Source: Dromiciops gliroides
Taxonomy: Eukaryota; Chordata; Mammalia; Microbiotheria; Microbiotheriidae
Length of the DNA: 64,000 nucleotides
Reading direction: 5' to 3'
Assembly: GCF_019393635.1 (NCBI RefSeq)
Contig: NC_057864.1
Span: forward strand, 479,932,117-479,996,116
In this document: piece after piece, positions 55,921-64,000 of the stretch
Layout of the letters: every line of letters begins with the position of its first letter
Position numbering within the stretch: position 1 is the stretch's first letter
Translations under genes and position numbers: made by a program
Notes under the pieces: generated by a model
Told to the model about the DNA's origin: nothing
The model's input: the letters and a program-made list of their open reading frames with translations, nothing else
Database searches by the model: none

Positions 55921-56515
55921 TTGAATGTAGATGAATATTACCCCTGTTTTTAAGAAAGGGGAAAAAAGGTAGATTCTTCAAACTATATGTGGGTGAACTT
56001 GACTTTGAGAAATTCCAGAATGCATCCTATAAGCATGAGTGGGGAGCAATCTGAGTGCTGCTCATTGTGTTGGTCCCTGTGATCCACTATGGGCTGGCTA
56101 AGGACAAGGGATGCCCTCAAGTGACGGATTTGAGCACATATTCCCACCCTCATAAAATATAGGCATTTACAACTAAGTCATGCCATCTCATTCTTTATAA
56201 CTCTTGTTCATGCCCACCCAATAATCCTACACCAAGGTGTACCTAACTTGGTTAGCCTTTTGCTCCATGTTTTAAATGATATCATTTAGCATTCTAGTTG
56301 TCTATTGGATACTCCTCTATCGAATCTATGGGATTTTATTTCAGAAAGGTTACATCTTGCTATATCACATCAAATGGGGGAGGGGGGTACCAACAAAAGT
56401 CAGTGAAATCTTGTGACCATATCTATGCAATCAGATGGTCTTAATTACAGGAGGAAAGGTTAAAGGACGAAGCTATAATAATAAATGATAACAATAACTA
56501 ACATTTATATAGTGC
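55921..56515. other. unassigned intergenic sequence
   Basis: Nothing recognised. The last 40 bp ('actaacatttatatagtgct') is a MIR-type antisense tail. Confidence 0.4.
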
Positions 56516-56720
56516 TTGGGCAGTTAGGTGGTACAGATAGACTGCCAGGCCTGGAGGCAGGAAAAGCTGAGGTCAAATACAGTCAGAGACACTTAACTAC
56601 CTGTGTGATTCTGGGCAAGTCACTTAAACCCGTTTACCTCAGTTTTCTCATCTGTAAAGAGAGCTGGAGAAGGAAATGGCAAAGCACTCCAGTATCTCTG
56701 CCAAGAAAACCCCTAAAGCG
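56516..56720 (+). repeat. MAR1-like SINE with RTE-type tail
   Basis: Head 'gggcagttaggtggtacaga', tail 'ctctgccaagaaaaccccta'. Confidence 0.85.
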
Positions 56721-57060
56721 GTTACATTCTAGGTAAGAGAGCATTACAAAGTGGGGAGTAAAGGGTCCCAGAGACATTCTGCAGCAGAAGCACGCCTCCT
56801 TTGAGGGTTGTTTTTAGGTAGAAGGAAGCATTCAAGAGTAAGAGTAGAGGTCAGATTCTCCAAGGGTGTGAAGAAGCACGTGTCTGGGGCGGGGGGGGGG
56901 GGGGCATCTGCAAAAAGAATAAGTTGCAGAACATTTTCGGAACTGAATTGATGACAGAAGGAGAATCCTTATCCCGGAGGTCCCTATACTAATAACATCA
57001 CAGGTCCAGTGCCTCTCCTATATCCTGGGTTATTGTTGAGGTTCTTCTTCCCTGGAGGAC
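56721..57060. other. unassigned; L2-like part and poly-G run
   Basis: 56730-56870 may be an antisense L2-type remnant. A poly-G run of about 15 lies near 56890-56904. Confidence 0.4.
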
Positions 57061-57099
57061 TGCGGGGGTGGGGGTGGGGGGCGACGAGGTTGAAAGCCT

Positions 57100-57740
57100 G
57101 CACCCTTTACCTTTTTATGATGAAATCCCCGAAGAGGAAGAGGGAGAACCAGTCACAGCTGGATTCTGGTGGGGATGGGGGAAGAGGGAAAACAGGATGA
57201 AAGGAGGGAGAATCTCTGGATGCAAGAGGGCAGGAGTATTGGAACCGAGGGAAAGAAGAGAATGTTGAAGGAAGAGAAACGAAGTGAGTATGGAAGATGG
57301 GAGGCGGGAATAAGTAGCAGAAAGGAGGGGGTGCGGACCAAGGAGGGGGAAAGGGTGTAGATCCGTAGGCAGGGGAGGGCAGAATAAAGGAGGATGAGTA
57401 GCCAGAGAAATCAGGGAGGTTGTAGATGGAGATGGGGGAGCGGCGTACGTGGAGGAAAGAAGGTGGGGTGGAGAGAAAGGAGGAGGGGTGTGCTGAACAT
57501 AGAGCAGGGTATGTGTGGAGATAGGAAGATGCACGGACTTAGGTCAGAAAGCGCAGGGCGTAAACCGAGGCAGAGAGGAGAGAGAAAGGGTGCTAAGAAA
57601 TGGGGGATGTGGCGGAGCAGGAAAGAAGTGGGCGTAGGTGTGTAGAGAGTGGTGGACAGAGGACTAGGAGAGAGGGATGGAGACCGCGGAGAAGGGCTGA
57701 AGGGAGGGCATGGGGCTGGAGCCCGGGCATTAGGAAAGAT
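57100..57740 (+). other. purine-rich (G/A) 5' flank of the GPC1 CpG island
   Basis: About 640 bp in which the + strand is dominated by G and A (GGAGG, GAGGAAG and GGGAGAA units). Overlapping frames are open on both strands as a result. The skew ends abruptly near 57750. Confidence 0.6.
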
Positions 57741-58571
57741 CAATGTCGGCTATTAGCTGGAGAGCCGACCTAAGGGGACGTGCGGGCGCCGGCTGGTGTG
57801 GCTGCTGATTTGGGCTGGGGGCGGAGGAAGCCTCCCATTGGTAGCCCGGGTGGTATGACGCCACGTCCGGCGGGGGAAGCCCTGCCTCAGCTTCAGGAAA
57901 AAAAAAGTCTCCCCTCCCTCGGGCCCCCCACCCCCGCTCCTTCCCCCACCCCTACCCCCACCCCTGCTCCCTCTTTGCAGGTGGTGCCGCCGCCCCGAGC
58001 CCAGAAGAAGCGCGCCAGGGTCCGGGACGACTTTTCCCCAGTGTCTTTGCACCGCCCCCTGCTCCGGCCGGACCCACGCGGCTCCGTGTACCCCACCCCC
58101 ACCCCCGCCCCCACTAGTGTGCAGTCCCGGCTCTGGCCGCCGCCCCCCCTTCCCTTCCCCAGGGATCGGGATAGCGCCCCGGAGCCAGACAGTCCCGCGT
58201 CGCCGGGGACGACTCTCTACCCTTTCTCCATCCCTCTCCAGCTCTCCATCCATCGGGAGCTTGTAGTGCACCCTGCTCGCCCGCCCTGCGCTGGGCGCCC
58301 CCTCCCCCCCCTACGCCGGGCGCCCCCCGACATTCCGCCCTCTACCCCCGCCCCAGCGGCATCCTCCCCAGACTGGGGTCGCCTCTCTGGGCGGGAGCAA
58401 AAGAGCGCGGGGGACGGAGGCGGACACGGAGTGACCGGCCAGAGGGAGCGCGCGGGGCTCCGCGCATCCCCAGCCCGGCCCATCCGAGGCCCCGCCCGGC
58501 CCGGGCCCGCCCTTCCCTACCCCGCCCCGCCCCGCCTCGCCCCCGCTCGCCGCCGCCTCTCCACACCACCG

Positions 58572-58645
58572 CCCCCCCCTCCTCCTCCTCCTCCTCCTCC
58601 TCCTCCTCCTCCTCCTCTTCCCTCCCCTCCCCTCCCCTCCCCTCC
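58572..58645. repeat. 74 nt pure pyrimidine tract, (CCT)n then (CCCCT)n
   Basis: No purine for 74 nt: about 14 CCT units, then CCCCT-type units. The - strand is G-rich and could form G-quadruplex or triplex structures. Confidence 0.95.
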
Positions 58646-58732
58646 GGCGAGGGGGCCGGGCCGGGGGTGGGGCCGAAGGTGGGACCGAGCGCGAGCGCTT
58701 GGCGGCTGCCGCTGCTGAAGCTGCTCCCGCTG

Positions 58733-58752
58733 CCGCCGCCGCCGCCGCCGCG
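58733..58752 (+). repeat. (GCC)n run
   Basis: About 6-7 GCC units in the probable 5' UTR or core promoter. Confidence 0.9.
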
Positions 58753-58807
58753 GACTGTGCCTGCCTGAATCCGCGCCGGCCGAACTCGCCCCGGGCTTTT
58801 GTTGTCA

Positions 58808-58865
58808 TCCTCCTCCTCCTCTCCTCCTCCTCTCCTCCTCCTCCTCCTCCTCCTCCTCTCCTCCT
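58808..58865. repeat. 58 nt pure pyrimidine tract, interrupted (CCT)n
   Basis: TCC/CTCC units with no purine, 180-230 nt before the GPC1 start codon, so probably transcribed in the 5' UTR. Confidence 0.95.
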
Positions 58866-59041
58866 GCAGCCCCTCTGCCTCTGCTGCCGCCGCCGCCGCG
58901 TCCTCAGCCACCTCCTCCAGGCAGCGAGCCCGGCGCCCCGGGACCTTGGCTCTGCCCTTCGCCCGCCGGACGGCGGCGGGGCGCAGCGGGGGACAGGCGG
59001 ACCGGCGGACGGACGGGAGGGCGGCGGCCGACCGGCCGGCC

Positions 59042-59204
59042 ATGGATCTCCTCGTGCGGGGCTGCTGGCTCCTCTGGGTGGCCACCGCCGCCTCGGCCCG
59101 CGGGGAGCCGGGGGGCAGCAAGAGCAGGAGCTGCGCCGAGGTCCGCCAGGTCTACGGGGCCAAAGGCTTCAGCCTGAGCGGCGTGCCTCAGGCGGAGATC
59201 TCCG
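59042..59204 (+). CDS. GPC1: glypican-1, exon 1 coding part (partial gene)
   Basis: Encodes the first 54 residues of glypican-1, a GPI-anchored heparan sulfate proteoglycan core protein of the cell surface that acts as a co-receptor for heparin-binding growth factors (family knowledge). Residues 1-20 (MDLLVRGCWLLWVATAASAR) form a signal peptide with cleavage probably near 20-24. The mature start carries SKSRSC with Cys31, the first conserved glypican cysteine, then EVRQVYGAKGFSLS and VPQAEIS at 48-54, almost identical to mammalian GPC1 as I remember it and clearly closer than to GPC4 or GPC6. The start is the first ATG after more than 1 kb without one, in a strong context (G at -3 and +4). 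The exon ends in phase 1 inside a Gly codon at a GT donor. The later exons, with the remaining cysteines, the GAG attachment sites and the GPI signal, lie beyond the window. Confidence 0.93.
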
Positions 59205-59213
59205 GTGAGTGGG
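59205..59213 (+). other. GPC1: GPC1 intron 1 splice donor
   Basis: CCG|GTGAGTG, a consensus U1 donor at the position where the GPC1-like reading stops. The downstream frame becomes composition-driven G/P/R-rich. Confidence 0.9.
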
Positions 59214-60640
59214 GCCATTCATTGCGGGCAGCCGGGGAGGGCGGCGGGGCGCCAGCTCCCCCCCCCCCACGAGCCTCCGGGCCACGGGGCACGGGGGGGC
59301 ACAAGGGGAACGGAAAAGGAACCAAGTTCTTGGGGGCAGCCCCCGCCAGGGCCGCCCGCTGCAGCTCCGGGGGAGGAGGAGAACCTTGGGGCACGCCTGT
59401 GATCGGAGCCTCGGGGCAGGTGGGCAGGGGACACCCCCCCCCCGCCCCATCCATTGCCTCAGTCTCATCCCCATCCTCCGCCACTGCGGCCGTTTCGGAA
59501 AGTTCTCCCTGCTCATCTTAGCTCCCCCCGGTACAGGCTGGGGGTCCAAAGGGGGTGAAGAAAAGTGTATGGGAGCGGCCGAAAAGCCGTTTGTGATGGA
59601 GACGGAGAGGCCGGGCAAGTGAGTGGCCGGTCCCCAGGGAGCGTGGTCACCGGGCCTCCCCCACCCCCACCCCCGGTGGCCCTGGGACCGGCCTCCCCCG
59701 AGAGACCCACGGGGCTGGATTCCCTCGGGCTAGGCCAGTTTTTGGACTAGTCGGCTCTCTGGCCACCCAGGGGATGGGGCCCTGGGAGGCGGGCAGCAAC
59801 AGCGTGGAGAAAGGGGATCCCAGCGAAGAGAGTGGGGAGCTAGGAGGAGGCAAGGTTACCGCTGGAAGGGCTTTCTCCTGCCTTGGATTTGGGATGGGAA
59901 CAGCGTGTTTGGTGATGGAGACCGAGTGAGGCAGTGGACCCCCTATTGGAGGAGGTGTCTGGCTTCTGTCCCGAGAGAGTAGAAATGATGGGGGGGGGGG
60001 GGAGGGAAAGGGCTTAGATTTTCTGTTGTTTTTGTTTCGTTTCGGGTTGGGTTTTTGTTGTTTTTCTTTACACAAAGCTAGAGGTTTGAAACAGCAAAAA
60101 GAGACTTCGTGAAATTCTGGTCTGTGTTTGCAGATGAGTTTTTATTGTGGCTCAAAGAGCAGAAAGAAATGCCCCTTCCCACGCCGTGTGCAGCCAGGGG
60201 GTGGTTGTCCCAGGGAAGTCTTGCTCCTAACCTCATGGCTCACAGCTGAGAGCCAGCTGCCCAGTTCCTACTCTGCGAGAGAGAAAGAGACGGCTTCAGG
60301 CCACGGCCGAAGAGTCAGGCAGAACCACCCCCAGGGACCAGCCCTGGCTAACTGCATCCCGAGAAGCTCTGGATTTCTCTCAGCAACTGTCACTTCTTTA
60401 TAAGGAGCCGTCCCTCAGTCATCCACAGGCATCTGGCAGCACGCCCCTGCCCTCTCCTGCTTATGCAGAAGGCGAATCCCTAACCTGGGGACAAGAGAGG
60501 GAGGTGCTGGCCTTCCAGGGAGACGGTTGGGGTTGAGGGGAGAATACCTGTTGAAGCCAAGATGTCTATATTCCTGTTGTTTGCCAAGGACTTGGCAAAA
60601 ACCAGGCTTTCTGAGACTAAGGTGCAGGTGTCTCTCCTTG

Positions 60641-60680
60641 GTGGGTGGAGGTGGGGTGGGGTGGGAGTGGGGGTGGGGGA
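60641..60680 (+). other. G-rich tract, potential G-quadruplex
   Basis: Six or more runs of 3-5 G within 40 nt on the coding strand of intron 1. Confidence 0.75.
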
Positions 60681-60714
60681 GACTATTACAGGACTACCAC
60701 CTGTGTGCTAGAAA

Positions 60715-60970
60715 CAGACAACAAGACTTGGTTTCCTTGGACCTCGGTTTCTTCCTCTGTCAAATGAACTGGATGGCCTTTGAATTCCTACCTCTGACTT
60801 CTTTTGATTCTGTAAAAATAAGATTAGAGTGACAAAGAATCATAGGAATTTGGAGTTAGAAGTGAGGCTGTTAGTCTGACCCTATCTCAAGCCTCCTCTT
60901 CCTCCTCTGTAAAATGTGGCCTGGATGGTTGGCTTCTGAGGTCCCCTCTAACTCTAGGTCTAGCATCTTC
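60715..60970 (+). repeat. two MIR3-like fragments in intron 1
   Basis: 60715-60830 ('aactggatggcctttgaatt') and 60840-60970 ('gaggtcccctctaactctag'). Confidence 0.65.
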
Positions 60971-61224
60971 TGGGGAGGGACCAGCTGCAGGCAGCTCCCC
61001 ACCCCCTGCAAGCTTCCTTTGCCCCCGGAGCCCTCTTCCTTTCCTGAATCTATCCCTCGGGTACTGACAGGAGGGTGGAGTTGTACCCAACTATTGGCCT
61101 CAAAGAATTGGGGGCCTGACTTGCACTTTCAAGTACAGGGGCCAGTAAGGGGAGGGGGGGCAGGGATTGGATTCTCATGGAAGCTTTTGTGCCACCCGGC
61201 AAGGTTGGAATGAGACTGAAAATT

Positions 61225-61345
61225 CTTATTAAAGTGATCATTACTGATGAAAGCGTCACTGTCTTTATGAAGTACCTACTATTCACCAAAGTAGGGAGCA
61301 GAGAAAGATGAAAATGAAACACTGTCCGCCCTTAAGGAGATGCAG
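61225..61345 (-). repeat. L2 LINE 3' end, antisense
   Basis: 'aagtacctactattcaccaa', 'actgtccgcccttaaggaga'. Confidence 0.65.
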
Positions 61346-62284
61346 TCACTGGGGTGTTGAGCTTTTAAAGGGTATTCCTGGTTTATTTGTTAGTGGTTTT
61401 TTCTTTTTCTGCCCGAAGATTTGTGTAGAGAAGGTCTGTTTGTAAGTGGGTGATTAGCCTTTGAACTCCTTTACTCACTGGGCATGGAAAACCCTTGCCA
61501 GATACCCCCTTCTGTTGAGAGCAGAAGTGAGATTATGGGAGAGAAGCTTGAAAAGGGGGAAGGGGAATTTCTGTCCAGTGGGGACTCAGTTTCACTGTGA
61601 GGCTTTATAGTCTGAAACCTTTTAATGATAGGTTCCAAGCTGGAATATCCGGGCTTTTCTTTGACTCCTGTTCTGTTTGAGACACCGAGGGGTGGGGAAT
61701 CACTTAAGGAGATCTCAGCCGAGACATGTGTATGTGATTTCACATTCTAAACCCAGTAAGCCCTATAATAGGACTCGTCCCCATCCGATTTTGAGCATGG
61801 ACAGGCTCTGTCTTTGTGGCAAACGACTGCCCATCAGGCATTTCTGCTTAATAAGGAAAGCTGATTGGAATAGCTCCTGGATGAGCTGTCTGTCCTCTGC
61901 TTTGCTCGGGAATCTGTAGGGGGAGTTTAAGCCTGGGTCTACTTAAAAGTAGAAGTCAATTGGGTGGAGGTAATGTCAGGTGGCAGACTTGGAGACCTGT
62001 CTCCCATATGAGGCAGGCCCAGACCACTCCCATTCCCACTCCACTCCATGCTCTTACCCTTTATGAAATCACAACACCAAATGTTTCTCTGTCCCATGGC
62101 ACCTAAGCAGGAACTACCTTGTGACATCTTTCTATTGTTACTTTACAGTATTTTTTACAGACTGCTATTTATATGCACATAGACACATTTCCCCCACATA
62201 TTTCTTGTTTCCCCACGTAGATTAAATCCCTCTCCACCACAATAGATTCATAAAACCATCCTTCCTCTCCCCCCCCCACCCTGT

Positions 62285-62440
62285 ACCCCTTGTTTTAAAT
62301 GAGAAACCAAAAGCAGAGAGAGGTCGTGACTGTTGTCTAGGCTCACACAGCTAGCAACCATCCAGGGTCGAATAGGGACCCAGGTCTTCCTAACTTCAAG
62401 CTCAGTGACCTATCCACTAGAAGAAGACTCTATTTTCTTC
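62285..62440 (-). repeat. MIR fragment
   Basis: 'aatgagaaaccaaaagcaga', 'ctcacacagctagcaaccat', 'cagtgacctatccactagaa'. Confidence 0.65.
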
Positions 62441-62469
62441 TTTCTTAGACTTGGATATTTTCCAAAGAG

Positions 62470-62665
62470 TTGCCACCAGTGGAAAAAGCTCTGGCTCTGG
62501 AATCAGAGGCCCCGGATTCCAATCCTACCTCTGGTAGTTACTACCTTTGTGACCTTGGGCAAATGACTTCACTTGTCTAGGGCTTCTGTTTCCTCATTGA
62601 TCTATCCTGGGAGGTTTGACCAGATTACCTCTGAGGTCCCTCGATAGGGCTATGATCTAGGGCCT
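62470..62665 (+). repeat. MIR3-like CORE-SINE
   Basis: 'gctctggctctggaatcaga', 'gtgaccttgggcaaatgact', 'cctctgaggtccctcgatag'. Confidence 0.75.
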
Positions 62666-62994
62666 TAGTCAAAAACCTAGACACCATCTGGGACAAAATA
62701 TAGCGCTACCTTCCCTTGAAAGCCAGGGAGGAAGCTGGCAAGTGGGCGGAAGGACAGGCTCAGAGGGGCATCGAAGAAGACAGCTTGTGAGGTCATGGTT
62801 TGTTCTGGTGGGGAAGGTTTACACTCGGAGCCAGAGGTGAAACATGGAGAGAATCTCGTGAGTTGAACCCGCTGAGTAAAATTGATGGTGGTTGGGAGTT
62901 GGGGGATTTTGAAACAACTTTCTTATCTCTAATCATGCCTGCTTGGAAAAGGGATTCTCCCGGCCGGGTTACTCCTTTTTCACACAAGTAATTT

Positions 62995-63040
62995 TGAAAG
63001 TCAGCATGGAGTAGTAGCTAGAGGGCTGGACTTGAAGTCA
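62995..63040 (+). repeat. MIR 5' head
   Basis: 'gtcagcatggagtagtagct', cut off by the next SINE insertion. Confidence 0.6.
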
Positions 63041-63053
63041 GAAAGCAATCAGT

Positions 63054-63209
63054 TGGGGCAGCTAGATGGCGCAGTGGATAAAGCACCGGCCCTGGATTCA
63101 GGAGGACCTGAGTTCAAATCTGGCCTCAGACACTTAACACTTACTAGCTATGTGACCCTGGGCAAGTCACTTAACCCCAATCACCTCACAAAAAAAAAAA
63201 AGAAAGAAA
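63054..63209 (+). repeat. WSINE1-like SINE, TTAACAC / CCAATCACCTCAC subtype
   Basis: Duplication 'gaaagcaatcagt' (63041-63053) recurs at 63210-63222 with one mismatch. The tail ends in AAAG units. Confidence 0.95.
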
Positions 63210-63284
63210 GAAAGCAATCGGTCATTCACCAAGTAAGCACCTGCTGTGTACCAAGTGCTGGTGCTTAAATTCTATTGATTTGTG

Positions 63285-63535
63285 TGCATATAATACAAGA
63301 CAGAGGCCTGGACTTAGAGTCAGGGAGGCCTGGGTTCAAATCTGGATTCAGACACTTAATAACTATGATCCTGGATAAGTCCCTTAACCTTTCTTTCTGC
63401 CTCAGCTTCCTCATATGTAGAATGGGAATAATAATAATAATAATTCCTCCCAGGGTTGTTGTGAGGCTCCAGTGTACATTTAGCCCAGCACTTGGCACAT
63501 AGTAGGTGCTTACCAAATGCTTATTAAGAATATAT
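63285..63535 (+). repeat. near full-length MIR/CORE-SINE with (AAT)n
   Basis: 'ggcctggacttagagtcagg', 'cagggttgttgtgaggctcc', 'cacttggcacatagtaggtg'. AAT units at 63428-63443. Confidence 0.85.
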
Positions 63536-63540
63536 AACTA

Positions 63541-63696
63541 GGGGCAGCTAGGTGGCGCAGTGGATAAAGCACCAGCCCTGGATTCAGGAGTACCTGAGTT
63601 CAAATCCAGCCTCAGACACTTACTAGCTGTGTGACCCTGGGCAAGTCACTTAACCCCCATTGCCCTGCTAAAATTTAAAAAAAAAATTTAAAAACA
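63541..63696 (+). repeat. WSINE1-like SINE, young
   Basis: Perfect 15 bp duplication 'aagaatatataacta' at 63526-63540 and 63697-63711. It lacks the 'ttgacac' segment before 'ttactagctg'. Confidence 0.95.
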
Positions 63697-63774
63697 AAGA
63701 ATATATAACTATATACAAAATGATTACAAAAATATAAGCTTACTTTTTGGAGTGTGGAGGAAGGCATAGGAAGA

Positions 63775-63925
63775 GCTGAGCCTCAGTTTCCTCATCTCTA
63801 ACATAGGGATACGCTAGGTAGTATTTACCTCACAGGGTCATTGTGATGTTCCAATGGGATTATGACTAATTCGATTTTTAAGCTTTAAAGTACTATACAA
63901 ATTATGACATTTACCACTTTCAGAG
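63775..63925 (+). repeat. MIR 3' part
   Basis: 'gagcctcagtttcctcatct', 'acctcacagggtcattgtga'. Confidence 0.75.
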
Positions 63926-64000
63926 TGAAGAGTCATTTAAACAGGAGAAATCATTTGGTGGTGGTCCCACAGAGTATGACTTTATAAAGTAACAAGACTG

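Larger units (their letters stand above)
58490..58780 (+). promoter_or_regulatory. GPC1: likely GPC1 core promoter with GC boxes
   Basis: Overlapping CCCCGCC boxes at 58520-58537 are candidate Sp/KLF sites. A pyrimidine tract follows. The start site cannot be read from sequence; given the exon position it probably lies at about 58650-58900. GC-rich, TATA-less promoters are usual for genes of this kind. Confidence 0.55.
57740..59460. promoter_or_regulatory. GPC1: CpG island covering the GPC1 promoter, 5' UTR and exon 1
   Basis: Dense CpG and high GC begin near 57740 and fall away in early intron 1. This is the only such region in the window. An inverted CCAAT (ATTGG, 57837-57841) and paired half-sites TGACG/ACGTC (about 57855-57866) sit near its left edge. 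No TATA box is visible ahead of exon 1. Confidence 0.85.
59205..64000 (+). other. GPC1: GPC1 intron 1, 5' part
   Basis: No further exon is seen. 59205-59460 is still CpG-rich. A poly-G run lies at 59990-60002 and a G-rich tract at 60641-60680. The first repeats appear after about 60.7 kb. 60.0-60.7 and 61.35-62.28 kb hold nothing I recognise. In human, MIR149 lies deep in this intron; no mir-149-like stem is seen in these 4.8 kb. Confidence 0.8.

Noticed and set aside
1..57000. An upstream neighbour gene or its terminal exon
   Set aside because: No frame shows a recognised domain with splice signals. Every longer frame examined is a repeat, low complexity or unrecognised.
57780..58718. 312-codon + strand open frame in the CpG island
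   Set aside because: It is proline/alanine/arginine-rich, driven by CCX codons and CCT repeats, lacks domains and starts at a non-GPC1 position. The same area is open on the - strand too, as expected from GC-rich DNA without stops.
58342..59121. 259-codon - strand open frame opposite GPC1 exon 1
   Set aside because: Long glutamate and arginine runs come from the reversed (CCT)n and (GCC)n tracts. No recognised domain.
58799..59521. GPC1 coding sequence starting upstream of 59042 or reading past 59204
   Set aside because: Upstream codons are a serine/proline/leucine run from (CCT)n with no ATG. After 59204 the frame loses glypican similarity exactly at a consensus donor.
10736..63268. Many 60-170 codon frames sharing peptides such as CLRPDLNSGPPESRAG or LDSGGPEFKSGLRHL
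   Set aside because: These are the two strands of the WSINE1-like SINE translated. The repetition reflects the repeat, not a protein family.
10063..63696. tRNA genes at SINE heads
   Set aside because: The A and B boxes are present, but the head does not fold as a complete tRNA with proper acceptor ends and is followed by SINE body. They are tRNA-derived SINEs.
59205..64000. mir-149 hairpin inside GPC1 intron 1
   Set aside because: Human MIR149 is far into the intron. I see no matching mature sequence in these first 4.8 kb.
1..64000. Prokaryotic features, CRISPR arrays, operons or phage genes
   Set aside because: The repeat content, a split eukaryotic gene and microsatellites make this vertebrate DNA. 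No regularly spaced identical repeats with unique spacers are present.

Overview
This window is vertebrate nuclear DNA, almost certainly from a marsupial. The main evidence is about 30 copies of a short tRNA-derived SINE. It has a pol III A box (TGGCGCAGTGG) and a B box (GTTCAAATCC) and ends in poly(A); I call it WSINE1-like. A second group, MAR1-like, consists of CORE-SINEs with a BovB/RTE-type 3' end. Both families are marsupial repeats as far as I recall. The species cannot be fixed by eye. Family names are from memory and need RepeatMasker confirmation.

The window contains one recognisable protein-coding gene. Its 5' end lies near the right edge: exon 1 of GPC1 (glypican-1, a GPI-anchored heparan sulfate proteoglycan core protein) on the + strand. 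It has a signal peptide, the first conserved cysteine and a canonical splice donor, and sits in a CpG island at roughly 57.7-59.5 kb. The island promoter appears TATA-less. It contains GC boxes, two uninterrupted pyrimidine tracts and a GCC run, and has no ATG for more than 1 kb upstream of the start codon. The remaining 4.8 kb (59.2-64 kb) is the beginning of GPC1 intron 1.

The 57 kb upstream contain no gene I can support. They are a layered repeat landscape. The oldest layer is fragments of CR1/L3, L2, MIR-type CORE-SINEs, L1 and hAT DNA transposons, including an L1 mosaic on the - strand at 1.6-5.5 kb, a CR1/L3 block on the - strand at 35.4-36.7 kb and L2 coding remnants at 53.0-54.1 kb. 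Above these lie RTE-tailed MAR1 copies. The youngest layer is WSINE1-like copies, most of them bounded by clear 10-18 bp target-site duplications. Two candidate retroviral LTRs (about 19.9-20.4 kb and 37.34-37.81 kb) and several microsatellites complete the picture. Repeat-poor stretches occur at 8.6-9.6, 15.96-16.85, 25.4-26.35, 32.25-33.1, 39.6-41.0, 44.6-45.5 and 51.1-52.9 kb. They are the places to look for conserved regulatory DNA.

I found no previously undescribed biological system. The most interesting observations are serial SINE insertions into one regenerated target site at three loci, a SINE with a triplicated 5' head, a microsatellite grown inside a SINE tail, and the pyrimidine-tract architecture of the GPC1 promoter.
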